Origin: Pseudomonas capsici
GTDB lineage: Bacteria; Pseudomonadota; Gammaproteobacteria; Pseudomonadales; Pseudomonadaceae
Direction of reading: 5' to 3'
Assembly (NCBI RefSeq): GCF_017165765.1
Contig: NZ_JAFGZD010000006.1
Span: forward strand, 278,581 to 342,580
Length of the DNA: 64,000 bases
The translations under genes and the position numbers were made by a program. Below the pieces are notes generated by a model that was not told where the DNA came from, did no database searches, and saw only the letters and a program-made list of their open reading frames with translations. Each line of letters begins with the position of its first letter. Position 1 is the first letter of the stretch. Shown here in pieces: positions 16,462-24,496 of this stretch.

Positions 16462-16477
16462 ATAACCATATGGTTAT
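16462..16477. promoter_or_regulatory. PcaQ-binding palindrome upstream of pcaHG, overlapping the pcaQ stop codon
   Basis: ATAACCATATGGTTAT is a perfect 16-bp palindrome fitting the known PcaQ consensus ATAACC-N4-GGTTAA with one change. Its right half overlaps the TAA stop of pcaQ (16474-16476). The distance to pcaH suits activation by a LysR-type protein. Confidence 0.8.
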
Positions 16478-17403
16478 GTATAACGACCCTCACGATAGGC
16501 TTCGCCCACACCGCGCAACTCGTCCACACACCACTGCGCAGCCCGTGACAAGGGCAAGGCCGGGTTGCTGCACAGGCCCACGGAACCGCCCGGCTCGCGA
16601 ATCCCCATATCCAGTTCCACCAGTGTACCGACCTGCAACTCCTGGAGTACGGCATCCAGCGGCGCAATCCAGATCGCGTTGCTGCACTGCACATAACGTC
16701 GGCTCAAGGTCAGAGACAGGGTTTCCAGACGCTGGCGTGGCGGCTGAATACCGTATTGCACGAACAGGCTGTCGGCGAATTTGCGGATGGTCGTCCCGGC
16801 CAGCGGCAGGACCAGCGGGAAACTTTCCAGGCTTTCGCGTTTGAGGGGGGCTGCCAGCAAGGGGTGATCGTTGCGAACCACCAGCGTCATCGACTCGTTG
16901 TACAGATGCTCGAAGGTCAGGCCCTGGATTTGCGGACTATCGGTCATGCGCCCTACTACCAGATCCAGCTCGCCGACCCGAAGCTGCGACAGCAGATAGG
17001 CACTGGGACCGGTCATCACGCTGACAACCAGAGCCGGATGCCGCTCGTGAAGCCTGCTGATGACCTCAGGCACCAGTAGGCTTTCGGCAGTGGACAGCAC
17101 GCCCAGGCGCGCCGTGACCGTTTCATGCTCCCCCGAACGCAGGCTGCTGACACCTTCGCGCAACGCCTGCACGCTCGGCCCGGCAAAACGCATGAACGCC
17201 ACACCGGCTTCGGTCAGGGCCGCACCGCTCTTGCTGCGCACGAACAGCGTGGTTTCCAGCAGGGTTTCCAGTTCCTTGAGGCTTTTGGACAGCGCCGGCT
17301 GGCTGATCGCCAGAGCATCGCAGGCCCGAGCCAGACTGCCCTGGCGCGCCACTTCGAGAAAGCACACCAGATGACGAAACTTGATTCGGGTATCGATATT
17401 CAA
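16474..17403 (-). CDS. pcaQ: LysR-type activator of the pca genes, PcaQ
   Basis: A LysR-family regulator that activates pcaHG in response to protocatechuate pathway intermediates. The winged HTH lies at about residues 9-60, with QGSLARACDALAISQPALSKSLKELE, and the family tail ends VGEAYREGRYT. The chosen TTG at 17403 gives 309 residues starting NIDTRIKFRHLVCFLEVAR, as in related PcaQ proteins. A TTG at 17442, whose first bases overlap the TGA of the upstream gene, would add 13 residues and cannot be excluded; neither has a clear ribosome site. Unusually for LysR genes it is in the same orientation as its target. Confidence 0.88.
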   Translation of the reverse strand: MNIDTRIKFRHLVCFLEVARQGSLARACDALAISQPALSKSLKELETLLETTLFVRSKSGAALTEAGVAFMRFAGPSVQALREGVSSLRSGEHETVTARLGVLSTAESLLVPEVISRLHERHPALVVSVMTGPSAYLLSQLRVGELDLVVGRMTDSPQIQGLTFEHLYNESMTLVVRNDHPLLAAPLKRESLESFPLVLPLAGTTIRKFADSLFVQYGIQPPRQRLETLSLTLSRRYVQCSNAIWIAPLDAVLQELQVGTLVELDMGIREPGGSVGLCSNPALPLSRAAQWCVDELRGVGEAYREGRYT

Positions 17404-17438
17404 CGCGCGCCGGGCCTTTTGATGAGGGGTAAAGCGGT

Positions 17439-17678
17439 TCAATGACTGAGAAAAAAAGCGACCTGCTCACTATCAAAAGGCCAGTCCAGTTCCGCACCGG
17501 TATCGATGCGTCGCAGTACCGGAATCCGCAGACTGTAGTCTTCGAAAAAAGCCTCGTTTTCGGCAATATCCACCAGCTCGACCAGCAGACCATGCTCGAC
17601 CAGAGGCAGCAGAATCGCTTCGGCGACCTCGCAGAGATGACAGCCCAAGGTGCCGAACAGTTGGCATTCGGGTGGCAT
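17439..17678 (-). CDS. Small glutaredoxin-like protein (DUF836 type)
   Basis: A 79-residue thioredoxin-fold protein with the redox motif CHLC close to the N-terminus (sequence FGTLGCHLCEVAE) and the cis-proline strand RIPVLRR. The chosen ATG at 17678 has AGGAGG 9 bases upstream; the ATG at 17687 sits directly on that AGGAGG and is unlikely. It is immediately upstream of pcaQ on the same strand and probably co-transcribed. No partner is evident; a general thiol-disulfide role is inferred from the fold. Confidence 0.82.
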   Translation of the reverse strand: MPPECQLFGTLGCHLCEVAEAILLPLVEHGLLVELVDIAENEAFFEDYSLRIPVLRRIDTGAELDWPFDSEQVAFFLSH

Positions 17679-17789
17679 GAAACGCATCCTCCTAGACAGT
17701 AGGCTAACCATTCTAGGATGGTTGATGCGTCAGCGCGAGCGCGTCAAAGCGGCTGGTCCGCTGCATGGCCGACCAACAGACATGATGCG

Positions 17790-18872
17790 CTATGAGCCCA
17801 CCAGCCGGGCGTCCGTTCTGAAGTGCCGCTTGCTGAACTCGTTGGCACGGTCGAGAACCGGCTTCTCGAAACAGCGGTAGCCCACCCAGCCGTAACACAC
17901 CACGGCAGCCATCATCAGCAACGCGAAGAACAGGTTGTCCAGATAACTCTCGGGCCATGCGCCCACCAGATGCCAGACCCGACCGATCACACCCAGCACC
18001 AGCAGATGCGACAGATAGACCGTGTAGGACATATCGCCCACAGCAACCAGAAACCGGGGCACGGCAACTTTTTTACGCCGCTCAAGCAGCGCAAGGCTCA
18101 ACACCAGCCCGCCGAATGCGCCCCCGACTGCCAGCATGCGCAGCAAGCCCTGACTGTCGTAAAGACGATAGAAACCGATCAGGGGCATGCTTGCCAGCGC
18201 AACAATCAGCAGCCCCCAGACCGTCGCCGTCGGCACCCGTGCGCTGTGCGGACCGTAGAAGAACAACGCCAGTGCCACGCCAATGATGAACTCCAGTGAA
18301 TAGGGATGCAGGATGATCTTGAGCGCCGATGAATAGTCCTGCCAGTTCTCCAGACTGTTGAACACCACAATGACCAGGGCCCAGATCCCCAGCAGCAAGG
18401 GCAGGCTCCGCTCACGGAACCACAGAAAGGTGGAAAACATCAGGTAAAACCACAGCTCGAACAACAGCGACCAGGCCACCATCACCAGCAGGACCTTATC
18501 GTTGGGCAGCAGCAGAAAAGACATCAGCAGATTGGAAGAGCCATGACCGCTGTTGACCATGCCGGGCATGGCCAGATACACCCCCAGCGTGATGAAGAAA
18601 TACAGCCAGTAGGTCGGGTAGATTCGTGAAACACGATTGAACACAAAGCGCTGCGCCTCGACAGCGTTCTGGAAGCGTCCGCGGCTGACAATCACCATCA
18701 CGAAGCCGCTGATCACAAAGAACAGATCGACACCCAACTGGAAGAAATCGAAAAAAGGCGGCAGAAGAATATCGCCTCCGGAAAACTTTTCCTCCAGTGA
18801 CATCATGTGGAACAGCACGACGCCCAACACCGCCACGCCCCTGAGCCCTTGCAGGGAATACAGCCGCTCCAT
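17790..18872 (-). CDS. Acyltransferase family 3 membrane protein (OafA/YrhL type)
   Basis: A 360-residue polytopic inner-membrane protein of the acyltransferase-3 family, which O-acetylates cell-surface sugars or other extracytoplasmic substrates. The N-terminus YSLQGLRGVAVLGVVLFHM holds the conserved Arg and His (R10-x-H17 pattern) of the family. FFVISGFVMV and the RIYPTYW motif follow near residues 50-90. About ten hydrophobic segments are visible. The ATG at 18872 is chosen because GGAG lies 6 bases upstream; ATGs at 18884 and further up remain possible. No polysaccharide genes adjoin, so the substrate is unknown. Confidence 0.85.
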   Translation of the reverse strand: MERLYSLQGLRGVAVLGVVLFHMMSLEEKFSGGDILLPPFFDFFQLGVDLFFVISGFVMVIVSRGRFQNAVEAQRFVFNRVSRIYPTYWLYFFITLGVYLAMPGMVNSGHGSSNLLMSFLLLPNDKVLLVMVAWSLLFELWFYLMFSTFLWFRERSLPLLLGIWALVIVVFNSLENWQDYSSALKIILHPYSLEFIIGVALALFFYGPHSARVPTATVWGLLIVALASMPLIGFYRLYDSQGLLRMLAVGGAFGGLVLSLALLERRKKVAVPRFLVAVGDMSYTVYLSHLLVLGVIGRVWHLVGAWPESYLDNLFFALLMMAAVVCYGWVGYRCFEKPVLDRANEFSKRHFRTDARLVGS

Positions 18873-19239
18873 GCCTTTCTCCATTACTGACCGCCGCTGC
18901 TCCATGGCAACGCAGTACCCGATGACCGAGCCCACAATTGGATAGAGAGCATAGCCAAGCGTGGAAATTATGAAACCCCGGACTCACCCGTGCAGTTCCA
19001 GCTCTATGGAAGCAGCCCGACAAGGACAAGGCACAATCACGCAAAATCCTCGACAATGCATTACCTTTGTTCAGGACAGTTGCAATGACGCTTGCACGCC
19101 AAATCAGTGCGCTCGTCCCCGATCACGCACCAACACAAGTCACTAGCTGCTGCGCCCGGGGCTGGACGCGGCAATTGAAATGAACCTTCGCCAATCCGCT
19201 GTACTCGAAACCTTCATACGCCACCTGACGGAGAAAACC
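18873..19239. other. Intergenic region with no recognised element
   Basis: Divergent promoters of the acyltransferase and DUF883 genes must lie here. I see no convincing repeat, RNA or small gene in it. Confidence 0.5.
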
Positions 19240-19554
19240 ATGGCTCGCCAAACAGCACAGAATGCTCAAGAAATATTGATGGCAGATTTTCAGACCCTGG
19301 TCGCCGACACCGAAAAACTCCTCGAACACACCGCTACCCTGGCGGGTGATCAGGCAGACGAACTGCGCAGCCAGATCCATGAAAGCCTGCTGCGTGCCCG
19401 GGAAACCCTGAAACTGACCGAAGAGTCCCTGCGCGAGCGCGGTCAGGCAGCGGTCATCGCCACTGAAGACTATGTCCAGAACAATCCATGGCAATCGGTA
19501 GGTATCGCTGCAGGTGTCGGGTTCATTCTGGGCCTGCTGGCAACGAGGCGCTGA
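19240..19554 (+). CDS. DUF883 (ElaB/YqjD/YgaM) membrane-anchored protein
   Basis: A 104-residue protein with a long charged helical region (about 10-75) and a C-terminal transmembrane segment GIAAGVGFILGLLATRR (88-104). This is the architecture of the tail-anchored ElaB/YqjD family, some of which bind stationary-phase ribosomes at the inner membrane in E. coli. The ATG at 19240 has GGAG upstream at normal spacing; the open frame before it is rejected. It is the first of three tightly packed genes. Confidence 0.86.
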   Translation: MARQTAQNAQEILMADFQTLVADTEKLLEHTATLAGDQADELRSQIHESLLRARETLKLTEESLRERGQAAVIATEDYVQNNPWQSVGIAAGVGFILGLLATRR

Positions 19555-19558
19555 TCCC

Positions 19559-19951
19559 ATGAGCCTCGGAACTGAATCAGGGTCGCCCAAGGCTGACCAG
19601 GGCTCCTCACCGCGGCGTCTGGGCGCTGCATTCCTCGGTTTGCTGCACAGCCATGTCGAACTGTTCGGGATCGAGTTGCAGGAACAGAAAGCCCGCACCT
19701 TGAGCCTGCTGCTGTTCGCCGGGCTGGCACTGGTATTCGCCTTGCTGCTGTTGACCGGCTTGTCGGCACTGCTCCTGATCATTCTGTGGGACAGCTATCG
19801 CCTGGCCGGCATCATCGGTCTGTGCTCGTTCTATCTTCTGGCGGCAGTGTTCTGTGCATTGCGCTTGAAAGAAGCAATCTTCGACGAATCTTCGCCCTTC
19901 AGCGCAACCCTCGAAGAACTGGCCAACGACCGTGAGCGACTGATGCCATGA
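19559..19951 (+). CDS. YqjE-type phage-holin-family membrane protein
   Basis: A 130-residue protein with two long transmembrane helices (about 45-70 and 77-100) after an amphipathic LLHSHVELFGIELQEQK segment, which marks the YqjE/putative-holin superfamily. It follows the DUF883 gene by 4 bases and overlaps the next gene by 4 bases, as in the E. coli yqjDEK arrangement. No lysis genes are nearby, so the phage-holin name is only a family label. Function unknown. Confidence 0.84.
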   Translation: MSLGTESGSPKADQGSSPRRLGAAFLGLLHSHVELFGIELQEQKARTLSLLLFAGLALVFALLLLTGLSALLLIILWDSYRLAGIIGLCSFYLLAAVFCALRLKEAIFDESSPFSATLEELANDRERLMP

Positions 19952-20280
19952 ATGAACCCAAGTCGCACAGCGGCAACACACGGCGCGAACTGCGCAAGGC
20001 GCTGATTCGTCTGCGCATGGAAATGCATCGCCAGGAAATACGTCACGAGACCGCTCACTTGTTGCAGCCCTTGCAACGGATGCGTGGCCTGAAAAACGAC
20101 GCCCTGGGCATCAAGCATGCGCCCCTGTGGGGAGTGGGTGCCGTCGCTCTGCTGGGTTTCTTCAGCGGTCGAGGTGCCAGGAACCGACAGGCCAGCACTA
20201 TAGGCCGTCTGGTCAAGCTGGGTGTCACCCTGCTGCCCCTGCTCAAGGTGGCCCTGCAAAACCGTACGGACAAGCGCTGA
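19948..20280 (+). CDS. YqjK-like small basic membrane-associated protein
   Basis: A 110-residue, strongly basic product with an Arg-rich helical N-terminal half (RRELRKALIRLRMEMHRQE) and one hydrophobic segment WGVGAVALLGFFSG near residues 61-74. By position it corresponds to the third gene of the yqjDEK-type cluster, though the sequence itself gives no firm family. Its ATG overlaps the previous stop (ATGA). Confidence 0.7.
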   Translation: MNEPKSHSGNTRRELRKALIRLRMEMHRQEIRHETAHLLQPLQRMRGLKNDALGIKHAPLWGVGAVALLGFFSGRGARNRQASTIGRLVKLGVTLLPLLKVALQNRTDKR

Positions 20281-20320
20281 CCCCTGCTTGGCTGCATTCT
20301 TGCAACATGTGTAACAAGCG

Positions 20321-20347
20321 CCCGCCCCGGAGCCGATCCGGGGCGGG
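20321..20347 (+). terminator. GC-rich hairpin after the yqjDEK-like genes
   Basis: An 11-bp stem CCCGCCCCGGA / TCCGGGGCGGG around a 5-base loop, followed by a weak TCTT. Probably a terminator, but the poor T tract leaves doubt. Confidence 0.55.
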
Positions 20348-20377
20348 TCTTGGTGCTGTGTAAGTAAGGAGAACTAT

Positions 20378-21538
20378 GTGGAAGGGCAACCCCTTGCCTG
20401 CTTTCAGCCATTCATCGACACCGCGACCGGACGCATTGCCGGTGTAGAAGCTCTGGGAAGAATTCGTAAGGAAAACGGCCAGCTGGAATCGGTCGGACCG
20501 TTTTTCTCTGACCCGAAAGTGCCTGCTGCCGATCTGCGGCGCCTTGACCGGCTGATCCGGGACAATGCTCTGAGCCGTTTGCATGAAGCGCCAGATGACT
20601 GGTTTCTGAGTCTGAATATCTCACCTCGCTGGATCAGCCGCCTTCGACCCGGACAAGCCCTGCCCAGCCTGGAGCAGCTGCATCGACACAAGATTGCTCC
20701 CGAGCGCATCGTGTTTGAAATCACCGAACTGGGCGGTGACAGCCAGTGCCTGACCGATGTGGTCGCACGCTATCGCGAGGCCGGAGCCCGTATCGCCATT
20801 GACGACTTCGGTGCCGGTTATTCGCAACTGGATCGTGTGCTATCCCTGCAACCGGACATTCTCAAGCTAGACATGCGCCTGTTTCAGGCCGCGGCACGAG
20901 GCGGCCCCAGCAGCGATGTGGTCAAGGCCCTGGCCCTGATGGCAGAAAAGACCGGCTGCTGGATCATTGCCGAAGGCGTGGAAACCGAGGCCGAACTGAA
21001 TTTCGCCCTGGAATGCGGCTCGCGCTATGTGCAGGGTTATCTGTTCGCCAGAGGTGAGCTGGACTTTTTTGCCGCCGACACCTTCGTCAGGCAATTTGCC
21101 GAATTGCGGGATCGCTACGTCCTGCAGAAAGTCGCAGAACGTGCCCGGCTGATGGTGCTGCGCCAGCAACTGGCGCAACTGATGCAACTCCTGCAAGGTT
21201 GGGCCGAAAACACACTGCCCATCAGCGAGCTGCCGCAAGTGCAGGACTATCCGTGGCTGCTGCGTTTCTATCAATGCGACCGGCATGGCACTCAACTCAC
21301 GCCGAACCTGGAAAGGCGCCAGGGTGCCTGGCACGCCGATGCCCGCTATCTGGGACATAACTGGTCCTGGCGGCCTTATTTCTATCACCTTCTGGCCGAA
21401 GGCTGGGACGAGCGCAGGCTGACCCTGTCCAACACCTACCGCGATGCGACCAGCAACCAGTATTGCCTGACTGCCGGACAGTTCTTCGACAATGGCAATC
21501 GCCTCCTGCTGATCGATATCGATGCCGCCGGGCTGTGA
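20378..21538 (+). CDS. EAL-domain cyclic-di-GMP phosphodiesterase with a C-terminal sensor-like region
   Basis: The EAL domain (about residues 5-240) hydrolyses cyclic di-GMP. Catalytic motifs are complete: EAL in GVEALGR, NIS, EITE, DDFGAG, LKLD, AEGVE and QGY, so activity is expected. Residues 250-386 form a second domain with RPYFYHLL and LSNTYRDATSNQYCLTAG patterns that resemble a Cache/PDC-type ligand sensor, here without membrane helices. The start is GTG at 20378 with AAGGAG 8 bases upstream; the ATG two bases earlier is out of frame. This gene seems additional between neighbours that follow the P. aeruginosa PA3040-PA3050 order as I remember it. Confidence 0.88.
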   Translation: MEGQPLACFQPFIDTATGRIAGVEALGRIRKENGQLESVGPFFSDPKVPAADLRRLDRLIRDNALSRLHEAPDDWFLSLNISPRWISRLRPGQALPSLEQLHRHKIAPERIVFEITELGGDSQCLTDVVARYREAGARIAIDDFGAGYSQLDRVLSLQPDILKLDMRLFQAAARGGPSSDVVKALALMAEKTGCWIIAEGVETEAELNFALECGSRYVQGYLFARGELDFFAADTFVRQFAELRDRYVLQKVAERARLMVLRQQLAQLMQLLQGWAENTLPISELPQVQDYPWLLRFYQCDRHGTQLTPNLERRQGAWHADARYLGHNWSWRPYFYHLLAEGWDERRLTLSNTYRDATSNQYCLTAGQFFDNGNRLLLIDIDAAGL

Positions 21539-21604
21539 CAGGCCTTGCGGTCCTGCGGCCGAACCGGGAAGCTAGACGGACTCGAACACAACGGAGTGAA
21601 CGCC

Positions 21605-22936
21605 TTGGATTGGCAGACCCTGCTTAACCGCGAACGACTCGGCAAGCCGCTGCACAGCCCTGAAGAACTGGGCCGCAGCCCTTTCCACAAAGACCATGAC
21701 CGCATCATCTTCTCGGGGGCCTTCCGGCGTCTGGGACGCAAGACCCAGGTCCACCCGGTTTCAAGCAACGACCATATCCATACACGCCTGACCCATTCGC
21801 TGGAGGTCAGTTGCGTCGGACGTTCTCTGGGCATGCGCGTCGGCGAAACCCTGCGCAGCGCCCTGCCCGACTGGTGCGACCCCAGCGATCTGGGCATGGT
21901 GGTGCAATCGGCCTGTCTGGCCCACGACATCGGTAACCCGCCGTTCGGCCACTCCGGTGAAGACGCGATCCGCAACTGGTTCAATCAGGCCGCCCGGCGT
22001 GGCTGGCTCGATGCGATGAGCGAAACCGAGCGCAACGACTTTCTCAACTTCGAAGGCAACGCCCAGGGCTTTCGCGTCCTGACCCAGCTGGAATATCACC
22101 AGTTCGACGGTGGCACCCGCCTGACCTACGCCACTCTGGGCACCTACCTCAAATACCCGTGGACGGCCCGGCATGCCGACTCGCTGGGCTACAAGAAGCA
22201 CAAGTTCGGCTGCTACCAGAGCGAGCTGCCGATCCTTGAGCAGATCGCCCACAAACTGGGCCTGCCGCAACTGGAAGATCAACGCTGGGCGCGCCATCCG
22301 CTGGTGTACCTGATGGAAGCCGCCGATGACATCTGTTACGCCCTGATCGATCTGGAAGACGGCCTGGAAATGGACTTGCTGGACTACGCCGAGGTGGAGT
22401 CGCTGCTGCTGGGGCTGGTGGGCGACGACCTCCCCGAAACCTATCGTCAGCTCGGCCCCGGCGACTCTCGTCGACGCAAGCTGGCCATTCTGCGCGGCAA
22501 GGCCATCGAACACCTGACCAATGCCGCGGCCCGCGCATTCGTCGAGCAGCAGGACGCCCTGCTGGCAGGCACGCTGCCCGGCGACCTGGTGGAACACATG
22601 CATGGTCCGGCCAAACGCTGTGTGCTGAACGCCAAGGACATGGCACGCAAGAAGATTTTCCAGGACAAGCGCAAGACCCTGCATGAAATCGGTGCCTACA
22701 CCACCCTGGAAATCCTGCTCAATGCCTTCTGTGGCGCGGCTGTCGAACAGTTCGGAGGCCGAGCCCCGTCTTTCAAGAACCGGCGCATTCTCGACCTGCT
22801 GGGCAACAACGCTCCTGACCCCAAGGCCCCGCTGCACACCTCGTTTCTGCGCATGATCGATTTCATCGCCGGCATGACCGACAGCTATGCCACCGAAATG
22901 GCCAGAGAAATGACGGGACGCTCCGGACAGATATAG
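21605..22936 (+). CDS. dgt: Deoxyguanosinetriphosphate triphosphohydrolase-like protein
   Basis: A 443-residue HD-superfamily dNTPase that cleaves dNTP to the nucleoside and triphosphate. Metal-site motifs are [11 protein letters not shown] near residue 65 and [11 protein letters not shown] (the HD pair) near residue 106. The [18 protein letters not shown] segment near the N-terminus is typical. The start is taken as TTG at 21605 because GGAG lies 9 bases upstream and it gives the common family length and the start [16 protein letters not shown] at 21596 in the same frame is the alternative. Confidence 0.92.
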   Translation: MDWQTLLNRERLGKPLHSPEELGRSPFHKDHDRIIFSGAFRRLGRKTQVHPVSSNDHIHTRLTHSLEVSCVGRSLGMRVGETLRSALPDWCDPSDLGMVVQSACLAHDIGNPPFGHSGEDAIRNWFNQAARRGWLDAMSETERNDFLNFEGNAQGFRVLTQLEYHQFDGGTRLTYATLGTYLKYPWTARHADSLGYKKHKFGCYQSELPILEQIAHKLGLPQLEDQRWARHPLVYLMEAADDICYALIDLEDGLEMDLLDYAEVESLLLGLVGDDLPETYRQLGPGDSRRRKLAILRGKAIEHLTNAAARAFVEQQDALLAGTLPGDLVEHMHGPAKRCVLNAKDMARKKIFQDKRKTLHEIGAYTTLEILLNAFCGAAVEQFGGRAPSFKNRRILDLLGNNAPDPKAPLHTSFLRMIDFIAGMTDSYATEMAREMTGRSGQI

Positions 22937-22941
22937 AACCT

Positions 22942-22976
22942 GCTGGCCGGACACTTGCCTCATGTGTCTGGCCAGC
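22942..22976. other. Long hairpin after dgt
   Basis: GCTGGCCGGACAC pairs with GTGTCTGGCCAGC over 13 bp (one G-U) around a 9-base loop. There is no T run, so it is either a Rho-assisted stop or an mRNA 3'-end stabiliser. Confidence 0.5.
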
Positions 22977-23129
22977 GCACCCCATGCACAACAACTTCAG
23001 AAAATACCTACACACAGACCAAAAAAGTCCTATCGCCTCTCCTTCGCAGCACCCTCAATAATCCAGCCACTTTCAACTGCCGAACTGGCAAACGCCAGCA
23101 AAGCACTCTGCCGCCCTGCCGGAAACCTC

Positions 23130-23528
23130 ATGTTTAAAAACGACTTGCGAATCCTGCTGGTAGAGGATCACCCCTTTCAACTGATCGCCACCCAGATCCT
23201 GCTCAACAATCAGGGATATTTCCTGCTGACTCCGGCCCTGAACGCCCTGGAGGCCATGGCCGCCATGGAGCGCAGCACGGAACCTTACGACCTCCTCCTG
23301 TGCGACCAGTGCCTGCCCGAGCAAATGGGCTTCGAACTGATCGACAAGGCCTATAAACAGGGTTTCATCCGACAGGCCATCGTCCTCAGTGGCCTGGACC
23401 CTGCGCATCTGCACGAACTGGAGCAGCAGGCCCTCGAGCGCGGGATTCCGCTGCTGGGCTGCCTGAGCAAACCTCTGCATGGTCCGGACCTTTCCCGCCT
23501 GCTGGACAGGCTGCCAGCCAGAAGCTGA
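23130..23528 (+). CDS. Receiver-only response regulator resembling the RocR receiver domain
   Basis: A 132-residue CheY-like protein with a single receiver domain. The acidic pocket is in LLVEDH (residues 9-14), the phosphorylated Asp in LLCDQCLPE near residue 56, and the switch Lys in LSKPLHG near 113. The segments VEDHPFQLIATQILL and LGCLSKPLHGPDLSRLL resemble the receiver of P. aeruginosa RocR, but the EAL domain that follows in RocR is absent. It lies upstream of rocA2/rocS2-like genes. It is probably a phosphoryl acceptor for RocS2 that competes with or buffers RocA2; that role is inference. Confidence 0.85.
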   Translation: MFKNDLRILLVEDHPFQLIATQILLNNQGYFLLTPALNALEAMAAMERSTEPYDLLLCDQCLPEQMGFELIDKAYKQGFIRQAIVLSGLDPAHLHELEQQALERGIPLLGCLSKPLHGPDLSRLLDRLPARS

Positions 23529-23861
23529 TTTCAAGCACGACATTCCCTGTGCCCTGTTCCTGAAGCAATCACACTGGCTCCAAGCCAGCAAATACACTTT
23601 TACACTGTAGGCAGTCGACGAGTGTATTGAAGGACAATTCCGAAACGCTATAAACAAGATAAAACCTGATAACTAATACGCACACTAGAACCGATTGAAT
23701 TTTTAAAAACTTAAATCCCTGCGTGGGCTTTTACGTACTCCAATACTCTAATTACTGTAGGAACTTTCCTATATACACCTGCCGGGCAGGTCCATTCATG
23801 TGCCTGCCCGAACATCTGAGCTAAGGTGCGCGCTTTCTTCGCTGCTTGTATGGATTGAATT
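23529..23861. promoter_or_regulatory. AT-rich promoter region of the rocA2-like gene
   Basis: A distinctly AT-rich 333-base stretch. It holds the inverted repeat TAGGAACTTTCCTA at 23758-23771, a second inverted repeat GGGCAGG-12-CCTGCCC at 23784-23809 overlapping ACCTGCCGGGCAGGT (23777-23791), and no reading frame worth calling. Confidence 0.55.
23756..23773. promoter_or_regulatory. Candidate RocA2 (BvgA/EvgA-type) binding site
   Basis: TGTAGGAACTTTCCTATA is an inverted repeat (8 of 8 allowing one mismatch) whose right heptad TTTCCTA equals the heptad described for BvgA of Bordetella. It sits about 90 bases before the ATG of the BvgA/EvgA-class regulator gene. Autoregulation is inferred. Confidence 0.4.
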
Positions 23862-24488
23862 ATGAACTCAGTTTTTATCATCGACGATCACCCCGTTATT
23901 CGCCTGGCCGTCAGGATGCTGCTGGAAAACGAAAACTATGAAGTGGTCGGTGAGACCGATAACGGTGTGGATGCCATGCAGATGGTCCGCGAATGCATGC
24001 CCGACCTGATCATCCTCGACATCAGCATTCCCAAGCTCGACGGCCTGGAAGTACTGGCCCGCTTCAACAGCATGGGCCTGTCATCGAAGATTCTGGTGCT
24101 GACCTCGCAGACCCCCAGCATATTCGCCATCCGCTGCATGCAGTCCGGGGCTGCCGGTTATGTATGCAAACAGGAAGACCTGAGCGAACTGCTGAGTTCT
24201 GTGAAGGCGGTATTATCCGGCTACAATTACTTTCCCAGTCAGGCACTGACTCCGGCCGTTCGCGAAGATGGCCAGCCAAGCGAAATAGAACTATTCAAGC
24301 TGGTGAATGATCGCGAATTGATGGTATTGCAGTTATTTGCCCAGGGCCGTTCCAACAAGGAAATTGCCAAGGGCATGTTTCTCAGCAACAAGACCGTCAG
24401 CACTTACAAGACGCGACTCATGCAAAAGCTGAAAACCAGGACCTTGGTAGAACTTATCGAGATGGCAAAACGCAACGCGCTAGTGTGA
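23862..24488 (+). CDS. rocA2: NarL/LuxR-type response regulator, RocA2-like
   Basis: A 208-residue response regulator of the BvgA/EvgA class. The receiver (1-120) has DDH at residues 8-10, the phosphorylated Asp in LIILDISIPK near 54 and Lys in VCKQE near 106. The C-terminal LuxR HTH (about 145-205) reads GRSNKEIAKGMFLSNKTVSTYK. Its stop overlaps the start region of the hybrid kinase gene. Gene order (dgt upstream, yggL and dacB downstream) agrees with the rocS2/rocA2 locus of P. aeruginosa, from which the symbol is taken; target genes in this organism are not known. Confidence 0.85.
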   Translation: MNSVFIIDDHPVIRLAVRMLLENENYEVVGETDNGVDAMQMVRECMPDLIILDISIPKLDGLEVLARFNSMGLSSKILVLTSQTPSIFAIRCMQSGAAGYVCKQEDLSELLSSVKAVLSGYNYFPSQALTPAVREDGQPSEIELFKLVNDRELMVLQLFAQGRSNKEIAKGMFLSNKTVSTYKTRLMQKLKTRTLVELIEMAKRNALV

Positions 24489-24496
24489 GAATTCGA

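Noticed and set aside
14974..16548. A 524-codon frame opposite pcaG, pcaH and the pcaQ end
   Set aside because: Covers two genes with clear iron-ligand motifs on the other strand and crosses their operator; not credible as a protein.
19559..19951. Prophage remnant suggested by the holin-family label
   Set aside because: No other phage gene is near; the YqjE-type gene belongs to a conserved chromosomal yqjDEK-like trio.
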